The notes: generated by a model from the sequence alone, not told the origin. Positions 17,137 to 25,308 are shown, counted from the first letter of the stretch. The stretch: DNA of 64,000 nucleotides from JAJDOD01 sp050299835 (GCA_050299835.1 JBNKWP010000018.1:1-64000); one strand, 5' to 3'. Made by a program: numbers and translations.

Positions 17137-17702
17137 GCCACCTCCTCGCCCTTCAGCCGTAGGATGTCCTTAGCCAGTTCCGACAGCGCCTGAAGCAGCA
17201 TCAGGACGATGCCAAGGCACATGATCGCCTTGATTGGCCAGAGATAGGGCCGCCAGATCGTGCGGCTGCGTTCGAGCGTGCCGAGTTCCTTCTCGCCCGT
17301 CGCCAGATCGACGAAGAAGCCGACAGGGTTCGATCCGAAATGCCCCAGCGAATAGGCAGTGGAGCTTAAACCTCCCCAGAGCAGCACGACGAGATAGCCG
17401 ATCAGACAGAACACCATGATCGCATCCGTCGCCGCTTTCCGCTTCACCGACCAGCTCTCGTAGAACAGGTCCATCCGCACATGGCTGCCCATCTGGATCG
17501 CGTAGGGCCCGCCGAGGAAGAAATATGCGATCATCGCGAACTGCGCGACTTCCAACGTCCAGAGCGAGGGCTGTGAGGAGAACTTGCTGATGGTCGACCA
17601 GAGCAGCACCGCCATCATGGCAAAGATGCCGTACATGATGATCCGGCCGACACCGTAGTTCAGCCGGTCGATCACCGCGATATAGGCGCGAAGCAGCTTC
17701 AT
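17133..17702 (-). CDS. TRAP transporter small permease (DctQ type)
   Basis: The 189-residue small membrane subunit of the TRAP system, with four hydrophobic segments: IIMYGIFAMMAVLLWSTI, VAQFAMIAYFFLGGPYAI, IMVFCLIGYLVVLLW and a C-terminal one. YAIQMGSHVRMDLFYES between segments 2 and 3 is the usual DctQ signature. The start used is ATG at 17702, with GGGAGGCGACGGC in front, overlapping the stop of the amidohydrolase-like gene by four bases. It bridges the binding protein and the large permease. Confidence 0.93.
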   Translation of the reverse strand: MKLLRAYIAVIDRLNYGVGRIIMYGIFAMMAVLLWSTISKFSSQPSLWTLEVAQFAMIAYFFLGGPYAIQMGSHVRMDLFYESWSVKRKAATDAIMVFCLIGYLVVLLWGGLSSTAYSLGHFGSNPVGFFVDLATGEKELGTLERSRTIWRPYLWPIKAIMCLGIVLMLLQALSELAKDILRLKGEEVA

Positions 17703-18475
17703 GCCGTCGCCTCCCGAGGCTGGTCCGGTGCCAGCGCTCTCAACGCGTTGTCCAACCAGCCTTGAAGGCACTCCGTGACCTCGACGCAGCCCTCTGGCGT
17801 TTCAAGCAGGTCGTTCCGTATCTCGATCATCACGTTCAGCAACCCGCCCGGCAGAGCATGGCGACGAAGCGTGTGTGTTACCCCATCGTCTGGCCCATAG
17901 GGCTGGTTCCGTTCCACGGTGAAACGGCTCGGCTCCCTCAGCATCGCGTCAGCAAGCCGCGCATCCGTGTCATGCAATATCCCGATCTCTACCGCACGAG
18001 GCCTGCCCAGGTAGACCGGCGTAAAGCTGTGAATAGTGACGATAACCGGCGGCCCCGCTTTCGCCGCAACCGTCTTTTCGAGCAAATCCTCGAAGGGACG
18101 ATAATAGGCATCGACCCGCGCCTGCCGGTCGGCCTCAGACAGCGCGGCATTGCCGGGAATGACGGTCGCCTCGCTCTTGGCGGGCATCGCGTCAGGCGCC
18201 TTGGGCGGTCGGTTGCAGTCATAGATCAGCCGAGAGGCGCTGGCGTAAACCAGACTCGCATCCAAAGCGTCCGAAAGCGCCAACGCCACCGTCAAGGCCC
18301 CCGGATCCCAGGCAATATGGCTTTCCAAAGCTTCCGTGCTCAGGCCCAGATCGCCGAACTCCGGCGGGATGGCGCGACTGGCATGTTCACAGACCAGCAG
18401 AACGGGATGTGCGCCTTCGGGGTTCACCGCCCGAGGCGCGTACCTGCCCTGATGTTCGTCGAAATTGCCCACCGG
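17699..18475 (-). CDS. N-formylglutamate amidohydrolase family protein
   Basis: A metal-dependent amidohydrolase of the HutG/N-formylglutamate deformylase family, about 258 residues. Core motifs are PVLLVCEHASRAIPPEF near residue 25, HIAWDPGALTVALALSD, YDCNRPP, and VTIHSFTPVYLGRPR near residue 135. I place the start at GTG 18475, after GGGGGACC. An in-frame TTG at 18523 is better read as the -35 box TTGACA of the operon promoter. There is no histidine-degradation gene nearby, so a role in hut is unlikely. As first gene of an operon with a GS-like ligase it could hydrolyse a gamma-glutamyl amide to release glutamate. That is inference. Confidence 0.85.
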   Translation of the reverse strand, partial: PVGNFDEHQGRYAPRAVNPEGAHPVLLVCEHASRAIPPEFGDLGLSTEALESHIAWDPGALTVALALSDALDASLVYASASRLIYDCNRPPKAPDAMPAKSEATVIPGNAALSEADRQARVDAYYRPFEDLLEKTVAAKAGPPVIVTIHSFTPVYLGRPRAVEIGILHDTDARLADAMLREPSRFTVERNQPYGPDDGVTHTLRRHALPGGLLNVMIEIRNDLLETPEGCVEVTECLQGWLDNALRALAPDQPREATA

Positions 18476-18494
18476 TCCCCCGTTCTTACCCTGA

Positions 18495-18523
18495 CTATTC
18501 GTCACGCGCAGCGGCGCTGTCAA
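18495..18523 (-). promoter_or_regulatory. Probable promoter of the catabolic operon
   Basis: On the minus strand, a perfect -35 TTGACA (18523-18518) is followed after 17 bases by GAATAG (18500-18495) as a weak -10. Transcription would begin a few bases before GTG 18475. Its -35 and that of the divergent rpiR promoter are arms of one inverted repeat (CTGTCA/TGACAG), so the two promoters lie back to back. Confidence 0.5.
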
Positions 18524-18541
18524 TTCATTCCTGTAAAATAT

Positions 18542-18568
18542 CTGACAGAAGGGGTTGCGATGTATAAT
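18542..18568 (+). promoter_or_regulatory. Probable promoter of the rpiR-family gene
   Basis: CTGACA at 18542-18547 and a perfect TATAAT at 18563-18568 are separated by 15 bases. Start of transcription would be near 18575, giving a leader of about 50 bases before ATG 18626. The upstream in-frame ATG at 18560 touches the -10 box and is therefore unlikely to be the start codon. Confidence 0.55.
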
Positions 18569-18582
18569 TTTTCACCAAGGCG

Positions 18583-18592
18583 CGAAATTTCG
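18583..18592. promoter_or_regulatory. Candidate RpiR operator palindrome
   Basis: CGAAATTTCG is a perfect 10-bp palindrome just downstream of the predicted rpiR transcription start. RpiR-family operators often contain a GAAA...TTTC core, so autoregulation through this site is plausible. No second copy was noticed in this short intergenic region. Confidence 0.35.
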
Positions 18593-18625
18593 TGTAGCAT
18601 CGGTCGACGAAAGCGAAAGGCGCAG

Positions 18626-19483
18626 ATGGAAACCATCGCTGAAAAGCTGCGGGAAAAGACCCCGGACCTGACCCGTGCGGAGCGTCAGTTGTGCGACGTA
18701 ATCCTGCGCAACTACCCGGCCTCCGGGCTTGGCACGATCACCTCTCTGGCGGAGGAGGCGAATGTCTCCACCCCCACCGTCGCCCGTCTGATTCAGAAGC
18801 TGGGTTTCAGCGGTTTCCCCGATTTCCAGAAGGGTCTCCGGGATGAGCTGAACGAGAAGATCTCAAGCCCGCTGACCAAACGCGCCACATGGGTGGACAC
18901 CGCGCCGGAGGAACACCTGCTCAACCGCTTCACCAAGGCAGTGATCGACAATATCGGCCAGTCCATGGCCAAGCTCGATCCCAAAACTTTTGAGACCGCC
19001 TGCGACCTCCTGAACGATTCCAAGCGTCAGATCTTCATCGTCGGCGGTCGGATCACCCGGACGCTGGCGGACTATTTCTTCCTGCATTTTCAAGTCATTC
19101 GCCCCGACGTCGTCCATATCACCTCTAACTCGAACGCCTGGCCGCATTACGCGCTCGACTTCCGAAAGGGCGATGTCGTGGTCATCTTCGACGTCCGGCG
19201 CTACGAGAACAGCACGCTGAAACTGGCCGAACTCGCCCGTGAACGCGAGGCCGAGATCATCCTCTTCACCGACCAGTGGCTTTCGCCGATCTCGCAGCTC
19301 GCCCGCGTGACCTTCTCCAGCCACATCGCTGCGCCATCAGCGTGGGACTCGAACATCACCACCATGCTGATGTCCGAGATCGTCATAGCCGAGGTTCAGG
19401 AACGGAACTGGGAAACCACGAAAGCCCGGATGGAAGACCTCGAAGAGATGTTCGACCGCACCCGGTTCTTCCGCAAGTTCTGA
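18626..19483 (+). CDS. MurR/RpiR family transcriptional regulator
   Basis: A 285-residue regulator with the two RpiR domains: an N-terminal helix-turn-helix (SLAEEANVSTPTVARLIQKL, residues about 40-60, ahead of GFSGFPDFQ) and a C-terminal SIS ligand-binding domain from about residue 125 (IFIVGGRITRTLADYFFLH, then DVVVIFDVRRYENSTLKLA). SIS domains usually bind phosphosugars, but RpiR proteins next to TRAP and amine-catabolism genes sense other ligands. It is divergent from the nine-gene operon and is the obvious candidate for its control. The ATG at 18626 is preferred over one at 18560, which overlaps a TATAAT box. Confidence 0.92.
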   Translation: METIAEKLREKTPDLTRAERQLCDVILRNYPASGLGTITSLAEEANVSTPTVARLIQKLGFSGFPDFQKGLRDELNEKISSPLTKRATWVDTAPEEHLLNRFTKAVIDNIGQSMAKLDPKTFETACDLLNDSKRQIFIVGGRITRTLADYFFLHFQVIRPDVVHITSNSNAWPHYALDFRKGDVVVIFDVRRYENSTLKLAELAREREAEIILFTDQWLSPISQLARVTFSSHIAAPSAWDSNITTMLMSEIVIAEVQERNWETTKARMEDLEEMFDRTRFFRKF

Positions 19484-19486
19484 GCC

Positions 19487-20239
19487 TCACATCGTGTAGT
19501 TCAGCCCCAGACGTCCGCCGTCGACGTAAATCGTTTCACCCGTGATGTAACTGGCCCTCGGGCTGGCGAGGAAGGCCACCACGTCGCCAACCTCCCGCGC
19601 CGTGCCGGGCCGTCCCAGCGGGGTCCGCGACATCGCCGTCCTGAAGGCCTCGGGTTTCGCATTGACCCCCACCATCATCGCGGTGTCGATGGAACCCGGC
19701 CCGACCGCGTTCACGCGGATATTGTGCGGCGCCAGCGCCAGAGCGGCGACCTTGGTCAGCTGCATCACCCCGCCCTTGGAAGCGCAATAGGCCGGGATGG
19801 CGGGAATGGCGAGTTGTGCATTGATCGAGGACATGTTGACGATGGCCCCCTCGATCCCTTGCTCCACCATCGTCCGCGCAGCCCGCTGCGTGGCAACGAA
19901 AACCCCGCGCAGGTTGATGCTCAAAACCTTGTCGAACTCGGCCAGATCGTAGCTGAGGAAATCACCCGGATTGGCGATGCCTGCATTGTTCACCAGCGTT
20001 GCGACCGGACCATGTCTGGCCTCGATCTCGTCGAACATCGTCAGAACTGCATCGGCATCGCCCATGTCGCAGGTCATGGCAACCGTGCCCCGCCCCAGTT
20101 TCCCAGCGACCTCCGCCACACCATCTGCATTCACATCGGCCACGATCACGGTATGGCCGTCCTCGGCCAGCGCCTCCGCACAGGCAAAGCCGATCCCTTG
20201 TGCGCCGCCCGTGACAAGGGCCAGTCTGGTGTCGCTCAT
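19487..20239 (-). CDS. SDR family oxidoreductase
   Basis: A 250-residue classical short-chain dehydrogenase. The nucleotide-binding TGGAQGIGFA is at residues 10-19, the NNAG motif near 85, catalytic Ser in NMSSINAQ near 138, and YCASKGGVMQLTK near 152. The C-terminus (SYITGETIYVDGGRLGLNY) is typical of FabG-like SDRs. Start is ATG at 20239 after GGCGGGAGATTTGACC. It converges on the RpiR gene with a 3-base gap. It may belong functionally to the catabolic cluster as a further alcohol or ketone oxidoreductase, but the substrate is unknown. Confidence 0.93.
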   Translation of the reverse strand: MSDTRLALVTGGAQGIGFACAEALAEDGHTVIVADVNADGVAEVAGKLGRGTVAMTCDMGDADAVLTMFDEIEARHGPVATLVNNAGIANPGDFLSYDLAEFDKVLSINLRGVFVATQRAARTMVEQGIEGAIVNMSSINAQLAIPAIPAYCASKGGVMQLTKVAALALAPHNIRVNAVGPGSIDTAMMVGVNAKPEAFRTAMSRTPLGRPGTAREVGDVVAFLASPRASYITGETIYVDGGRLGLNYTM

Positions 20240-20357
20240 GGTCAAATCTCCCGCCGGTTTACGCCGTTGGACCGCAATTCACGCGCAACTGCAACCTTGC
20301 CGAGCCCCCGTTGATCCGGCAGTTTGACCGCGACAAAACGAGCAAGGCACAACTGAC

Positions 20358-20753
20358 GTGAAACTGAAGACAACCTCGGCCGAAATGGTTGCTGCTGCCC
20401 GGGCAAGGATCGCAGAGATCGAGGTATCCGATCTCATGGCAATGCTTGACGACCCGGACGTGGTAATCGTCGATATACGCGACATTCGCGAACGCCAGCG
20501 ATCCGGTTTCATCCCTGGTAGCCTCCACGCGCCCCGCGGAATGATCGAATTCTGGGTGGACCCCGACAGCCCCTATTTCAGAGAGGAGTTTGGGCGGGAC
20601 AAACGCTTTGTCTTCCATTGCGCCTCCGGCTGGCGCTCGGCTCTGACGGTGGCGACATTGCAGGACATGGGTTTCGACGCGGCGCACTTGAAGGACGGAT
20701 TCACCTCCTGGGTCGCGCAAGGCGGCACGGTCGAGATGCCAGAGAAAGGGTAG
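20358..20753 (+). CDS. Rhodanese-like domain protein
   Basis: A 131-residue single-domain rhodanese, which carries sulfur as a cysteine persulfide. The fold signatures are VVIVDIRDIRERQRSGFIPG near residues 35-54 and the active-site loop FHCASGWRSA near 94-103, with the catalytic Cys present. The start is GTG at 20358. It converges directly on cysG, whose stop is the next base. A physiological partner is not apparent; the closeness to siroheme and sulfite/nitrite-reductase-type genes may be coincidence. Confidence 0.9.
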   Translation: MKLKTTSAEMVAAARARIAEIEVSDLMAMLDDPDVVIVDIRDIRERQRSGFIPGSLHAPRGMIEFWVDPDSPYFREEFGRDKRFVFHCASGWRSALTVATLQDMGFDAAHLKDGFTSWVAQGGTVEMPEKG

Positions 20754-22157
20754 TCAGGCCAGGGCGCGAAGCGAGACCGCCGCATCGAGACTGCCGACCG
20801 CCTCGCGTTTGGAAAAGCGAAATAGAATCAAGGCGTTGCCAGATACCCCCGAACTTTCCAAGGCATCTGGAAGCTCCGAAAGCATAGTGGTCAGGTGCCT
20901 CTCGCCAGCTTTCGAGACATCGGCCACCACATCGACCGCCGTCTCAGGCACCGCCCCCGCCCTGAGCAGGTTTGCGCGAACCGCATCCGCGTTACGGACC
21001 CCCATGTAAAGCGCCAGTGTCGTGCCCTGCCGCACGTGATGTCCCCAGTCCGGGTGTCCGTCTCCCGGTCGGCAGGTGCCGGTGGTCAGCACCAGCGTAT
21101 CGGTCTCGCCCCGTTCGGTCAGGCTCACACCCAGCGAGGCCGCAGCCGCGCTCGCCGCCGTCACGCCCGGTACGATCTCGGTCGCGATGCCATACTCCCG
21201 CGCCGCCGCCAGTTCCTCGCTCGCGCGGCCGAAAATGCCGGGATCGCCCGATTTCAGCCGCACCACGTTTCGCCCCTTGCGGGCTTCAGCCACGATGATC
21301 CGGCATATCCGCTCCTGCGGCCAGGCATGCGCCCCCACCTCCTTGCCGACGAACACCCGTTCGGCATCGCGCCGCGCCAGTTCCAGAACCTCCGGGTCAA
21401 CCAGCCGGTCGTAGAAGATGACATCGGCCTCCTGCAGCCGCTCGACGGCACGAAGCGTCAACAGATCGCGGGCACCGGGACCGGCGCCTACCAGCGCGAT
21501 ATGCCCCTCGCCTGTCCCCTCTGGCACCGAGCGTTCCTGTATCGCGGACTTGATCAGTTCTGCCGCCTGTTCCTCCGCGCCCGATTTGTGCATCCGTGCC
21601 GGTGCACCGCCGAACACCCAGGCCCAGAATCCGCGCCGCGTCTCCACCGGCAAACGCTCCGCCACAGCGCCGCGCAGGTGACCGGCCAGTGCCGCAAGGT
21701 GACCGAGCCGGGGCGGCAGGCTCCGTTCCACCTCTGTCTTGATCCGGCGCGCCAGCACCGGAGCTGTGCCCTCCGTGCCGATAGCGACCACGACCGGGTC
21801 GCGGTCGACGATGGACGGGGTCGTCGCGTCGCACAACTCAGGCCTGTCGACCACGTTCACCAAAGCGCCCGCCCCTTTCGCGATGGCATGCAGGCAAGTG
21901 TCGGTCGCCGGACAGCCCGTCGCGATGAAGACCAGCACATTGTCCCGGAAACTGTCCGCCGTGACCGGCGCGGTATCGTGGATAACCCGACCTGCCCGCA
22001 CCATGCCCGCAAGCTCATCGTCCAGAACTGGCGAAATCACCCGGATCTCTGCGTCGGTCTTCAACGCCAGCCGCGCCTTTTGTGCCGCCTGCTCGCCGCC
22101 ACCGGCGATGACGATACGGCGACCGGAGGTGCGCAGGAACATCGGAAAGGATTTCAT
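20754..22157 (-). CDS. cysG: Siroheme synthase (fused CysG)
   Basis: A 467-residue trifunctional siroheme synthase. The N-terminal third (GRRIVIAGGGEQAAQKA near residue 12) is the precorrin-2 dehydrogenase and ferrochelatase; the C-terminal part from about residue 217 (IALVGAGPGARDLLTLRAVE, VRLKSGDPGIFGRASEE) is uroporphyrinogen III methyltransferase. It supplies the siroheme that NirB needs, which explains its place as last gene of the nitrate-assimilation operon, 13 bases after nasA. The N-terminal part contains the usual Rossmann glycines. Length matches the fused family form. Confidence 0.95.
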   Translation of the reverse strand: MKSFPMFLRTSGRRIVIAGGGEQAAQKARLALKTDAEIRVISPVLDDELAGMVRAGRVIHDTAPVTADSFRDNVLVFIATGCPATDTCLHAIAKGAGALVNVVDRPELCDATTPSIVDRDPVVVAIGTEGTAPVLARRIKTEVERSLPPRLGHLAALAGHLRGAVAERLPVETRRGFWAWVFGGAPARMHKSGAEEQAAELIKSAIQERSVPEGTGEGHIALVGAGPGARDLLTLRAVERLQEADVIFYDRLVDPEVLELARRDAERVFVGKEVGAHAWPQERICRIIVAEARKGRNVVRLKSGDPGIFGRASEELAAAREYGIATEIVPGVTAASAAAASLGVSLTERGETDTLVLTTGTCRPGDGHPDWGHHVRQGTTLALYMGVRNADAVRANLLRAGAVPETAVDVVADVSKAGERHLTTMLSELPDALESSGVSGNALILFRFSKREAVGSLDAAVSLRALA

Positions 22158-22170
22158 CTCAATCTCCTCG

Positions 22171-24810
22171 CTATTCCGCCGCCTGCAACCGCGATTGGCG
22201 CGCGATCAGATCGGCCACCTCCGACCGGCAGGATCCGCAATTCGTCCCCGCGCCGGTGGCCTTGCACACCGCGTCCAGAGAGCCGCCCGCCATTTCGATG
22301 GCGGCCAGGATCTGGTTCCGCCCGACGCCCATGCAGGCGCAAACGGTGGGACCCGGATCCATCCGTTCTCCACCAGCCCGTGCGGCAAGGATGCCTTCCG
22401 CTTCCGTTCCCAGCAGTCCAGAGATGAAGTCGCGGGCAACGCCCACCGGCTCAGGTGCGACGAAGAGCGCGGCGACAAGCTGACCGTTCTCGGTAAACGC
22501 CAGCCGCGTCACCTTCCGGGCCGGGTCGGTCAGCGCTTCCGGCTCAACTTCTATCCCGAACAGATCGCGCGCGAATCTGCTCCAATCTGCCGGTGTGTCC
22601 GTATGGGCCAGTTCGGCCCGCCAGCCATTGTCGCACTTCGTCCGCGCCCAATAGGCACAATCGGCCGCAAACGCCCGTGTGCTTACGGCGAACCCGTACC
22701 AGGCGGCCTCGAACTTCGAGACTCTCACCGCCGACCCTTTGCTCTCCGGCTGCCCCGAAATCGGATCGGTCGCCGGAGCGATAACCGGCCCGATCCGCGC
22801 GGCCGGCGCCGTCTGAGCGGTCCAGTGCATCGGCGCGAAGGGATGACCGGGCGCGACATCATCGGAGATCATCACCCGCAGAACAGCGCTTTCGCCTTGC
22901 CCCACTACCTGCGCCAGATCCGCCGCCTTCATCCCCAGCCGGTCAGCATCCGATGGGTGGATCTGAAGATAGGGCTCGCCGAGATGCCGCGACAACCTTG
23001 GCGTCCGCGCCGTCCGCGTCATCGTGTGCCACTGGTCCCGGATGCGACCCGTATTCAGCCGGTATGGCGCGTCGAACGTGACTTCGCTTGCCATCGCACG
23101 CTGGCTCACGGCGACGAACCGGGCATTGCCGTCCTCAGTGAAGAATTTACCATCCCCGAAGAATCGACCGCCGATCCGGGACCCGCTGACTGGCCATCGG
23201 GTCGGACCCAAAGCCTCGTATTCATTGGACTTCAGCGACATGAGCCCCGCGATGTCGAAATCCCGACCGAACCCTGCGGCAAGCCCCGACAGGGCGGCAT
23301 GTTCGCGAAAGACCTCGGCCGCATCGCGATAGTCGAAGGCGTCACGCCACCCCATGCGACGCCCGACTTCGGCGAAAATCGCCCAGTCCGACCGCGCCTC
23401 ACCGGGGATCGGCAAAGCCGCGCGTTGCCGGCTTATGGTCCGGTCGGAATTGGTGACAGTCCCGTCCTTCTCGCCCCAGCCGAGTGCGGGCAGCACCAGA
23501 TCGGCCAACTGTGCGGTGTCGGTCTCCGCGGTCAGATCGCTTACGACCGTAAAGGGACAAGCCGCGATGGCCCGCGCCACACGGTCGGCTTCGGGCATTG
23601 ACACGACAGGGTTGGTGCAGGCGATCCACAGCGCCTTGATCTGACCGCTCTCGACGGCGCGGAACATGTCCACCGCCTTCAACCCCGGACGGTCTGCCAC
23701 ATTCGGCGCATCCCAGAAATTCGCAACCGCCGAGCGATGACTTTCGTTTTCGAGATCAAGATGGGCGGCCAGCATGTTTGCAAGACCGCCCGTCTCCCGC
23801 CCGCCCATCGCGTTCGGTTGGCCGGTGACACTGAAAGGTCCCATTCCGGGCTTTCCAATCCGCCCGGTCGCGAGATGGCAATTGATGATGGCATTCACCT
23901 TGTCGGTGCCGCTGGAAGACTGGTTCACCCCCTGGCTGAACACGGTGACGGTTCGCTCCGTCGCTGCGAACATCCGGTAGAACCGCTCGATTTCAGGAAC
24001 TCCCAGCCCGGTTGCATCCCGGTCGTCGGCGGTGGCACGTGTAAATGCTTCATCGAACCCGGTCGTGTGATTCAGGATGAAATTCTTATCCAGCGCACCC
24101 ATTTCCCAGAGAAAGGCGAAGAGACCGTTGAAAAGCGCGACGTCTGTACCGGGGGCAATCTTCAGATGCAGGTCTGCAATGTCGCAGGTCGCGGTGCGGC
24201 GCGGGTCGATGACGACGACCTTGGTGCCGCGTTTTTTCCGTGCAGCGACAAGGCGTTGATACAGCACCGGATGGCACCAGGCGAGGTTGGAGCCGACGAG
24301 GATAACGAGATCGGCTTCCTCAAGATCTTCGTAGGTTCCCGGAACGGTGTCGGTGCCGAAGGCTCGCTTGTGGCCCGCCACGGTGGAGGCCATGCAAAGC
24401 CTTGAATTCGTGTCGATATTCGCGCTGCCGATGAAACCTTTCGTCAGCTTGTTGGCGACGTAATAGTCCTCGGTCAGCAGCTGGCCCGAGACATAGAAGG
24501 CCACGCTGTCGGGGCCATGTTCGGCAATCGTTGCAGTGAACCGGTCGGCGACGGTTTGCAGCGCCTCATCCCAAGTAATTGATTTTCCATGTAATTTCGG
24601 AGTCAGAATCCGGTCTTCCAACCCCACGGTCTCCCCCAAGGCAAGGCCCTTGGAGCAGAGCCTGCCGAAATTGGCCGGGTGGTCCGGATCGCCCTCGACC
24701 GACAGCCCACCAGCCCCGTCGGGATGGAGCAGAACGCCGCATCCGACCCCGCAATAGGGACAGGTCGAGCGGATCGGTTCGGACTTCGGATGAGTGTCTA
24801 GATCACGCAT
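22171..24810 (-). CDS. nasA: Assimilatory nitrate reductase, large subunit
   Basis: NasA reduces nitrate to nitrite in the cytoplasm with a molybdopterin cofactor. About 879 residues. The N-terminal [4Fe-4S] site is CPYCGVGCGVL, completed by GRLCSKG. The Mo-cofactor domains follow, with SRLCMASTVAGHKRAFGTD near residue 120 and the MPT-binding C-terminal domain from about 560. At the C-terminus a BFD-type [2Fe-2S] domain is seen (VCACMGVGRNQIL ... GTNCGSCRSEVADL), as in proteobacterial NasA that takes electrons through this site. The start at ATG 24810 places CPYCGVGC near residue 20; upstream the frame crosses repeats and is unlikely coding. It follows nirB and nirD and precedes cysG. Confidence 0.95.
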   Translation of the reverse strand: MRDLDTHPKSEPIRSTCPYCGVGCGVLLHPDGAGGLSVEGDPDHPANFGRLCSKGLALGETVGLEDRILTPKLHGKSITWDEALQTVADRFTATIAEHGPDSVAFYVSGQLLTEDYYVANKLTKGFIGSANIDTNSRLCMASTVAGHKRAFGTDTVPGTYEDLEEADLVILVGSNLAWCHPVLYQRLVAARKKRGTKVVVIDPRRTATCDIADLHLKIAPGTDVALFNGLFAFLWEMGALDKNFILNHTTGFDEAFTRATADDRDATGLGVPEIERFYRMFAATERTVTVFSQGVNQSSSGTDKVNAIINCHLATGRIGKPGMGPFSVTGQPNAMGGRETGGLANMLAAHLDLENESHRSAVANFWDAPNVADRPGLKAVDMFRAVESGQIKALWIACTNPVVSMPEADRVARAIAACPFTVVSDLTAETDTAQLADLVLPALGWGEKDGTVTNSDRTISRQRAALPIPGEARSDWAIFAEVGRRMGWRDAFDYRDAAEVFREHAALSGLAAGFGRDFDIAGLMSLKSNEYEALGPTRWPVSGSRIGGRFFGDGKFFTEDGNARFVAVSQRAMASEVTFDAPYRLNTGRIRDQWHTMTRTARTPRLSRHLGEPYLQIHPSDADRLGMKAADLAQVVGQGESAVLRVMISDDVAPGHPFAPMHWTAQTAPAARIGPVIAPATDPISGQPESKGSAVRVSKFEAAWYGFAVSTRAFAADCAYWARTKCDNGWRAELAHTDTPADWSRFARDLFGIEVEPEALTDPARKVTRLAFTENGQLVAALFVAPEPVGVARDFISGLLGTEAEGILAARAGGERMDPGPTVCACMGVGRNQILAAIEMAGGSLDAVCKATGAGTNCGSCRSEVADLIARQSRLQAAE

Positions 24811-24818
24811 TTTGGCAG

Positions 24819-24857
24819 GTCGGTATCGCGTCGGTGTTGCGTCGGTAATACGTCGGT
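24819..24857. repeat. Four tandem GTCGGT repeats with 11-bp period
   Basis: GTCGGT recurs exactly every 11 bases at 24819, 24830, 24841 and 24852 (plus strand), with units of the form GTCGGTNNTRC. The period is one helical turn, so the copies lie on one face of the DNA. They sit directly upstream of nasA. A protein-binding array or a slippage product are both possible. Confidence 0.75.
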
Positions 24858-24929
24858 GCGCACGCACCGACGTTCCGATGCGCATCGGAGCCTTCAAAAG
24901 GCTCCGGGACGAACTCTTTTGAAGAGTTC
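24851..24929. repeat. Four consecutive palindromes between nirD and nasA
   Basis: Four hairpin-forming palindromes follow one another: 24851-24872 (CGTCGGTGCG/CGCACCGACG), 24874-24889 (TCCGATGCGCATCGGA), 24887-24905 (GGAGCCTT/AAGGCTCC) and 24911-24929 (GAACTCTT/AAGAGTTC). No T-run follows. In the mRNA they would fold between the nirD stop and the nasA start and may tune stability or translation of the two parts. Confidence 0.7.
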
Positions 24930-24933
24930 AGGG

Positions 24934-25263
24934 TCATGCGGCTTTCCGCCCGAGGATGGCCGGGTCGATCAGGATACGTCCCCCTTCGACCCGCGCCGGG
25001 TAGGTCGCGATCCGCCCGTCATCGGCGCCCTGCGCTTCCCCGGTTTCCAGATCGAAGACCCAGTTGTGGAGCGGACAGGTGACCTTTTGCCCATGCACGA
25101 TCCCCTCGTTCAGCGGCCCGCCCTTGTGCGGACAGGTGTTGGAGGTGGCGAAGACGGTGTTTTCGGCGGTGCGGAAGATGGCAATGCAGCCCAGCTTGGT
25201 CCTCACCTTGCGGGCGCCCCGCAGGGGGATATCGTCCAGTGCGCCAATGTCGATCCAGTTCAT
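24934..25263 (-). CDS. nirD: Nitrite reductase (NADH) small subunit
   Basis: NirD, 109 residues, is the Rieske-fold partner of NirB in the assimilatory NADH-nitrite reductase. The Rieske-type motifs CPHKGGPLNEG near residue 42 and CPLHNWVFDLETG near residue 62 keep Cys-x-His and Cys-x2-His ligands, so this copy can bind a [2Fe-2S] cluster. E. coli-type NirD lacks these ligands. It lies between nirB and nasA in the nitrate-assimilation operon. ATG at 25263 follows AACAGGAAGGTGACCCC. Confidence 0.92.
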   Translation of the reverse strand: MNWIDIGALDDIPLRGARKVRTKLGCIAIFRTAENTVFATSNTCPHKGGPLNEGIVHGQKVTCPLHNWVFDLETGEAQGADDGRIATYPARVEGGRILIDPAILGRKAA

Positions 25264-25287
25264 GGGGTCACCTTCCTGTTGTTCCCT

Positions 25288-25308
25288 GTCCCGGACTTGA
25301 TCCGGGAC
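25288..25308. repeat. Alphaproteobacterial dispersed palindrome
   Basis: GTCCCGGA-CTTGA-TCCGGGAC is the core of a palindrome scattered through many alphaproteobacterial genomes. A GC-rich tail (GACCCCGCGTCAAGCCCGGG) follows up to about 25355. It fills the nirB-nirD gap and would form a strong hairpin in the message. Confidence 0.6.

Noticed and set aside
18560..18625. N-terminal extension of the RpiR protein from ATG 18560
   Set aside because: The ATG touches a perfect TATAAT box, the 22 extra residues show no family resemblance, and the distance to the divergent gene would be too short for two promoters.
20895..23601. Overlapping long plus-strand frames over cysG and nasA
   Set aside because: Two frames in different phases overlap each other and lie opposite well-identified genes; compositions are Arg/Pro/His-rich.
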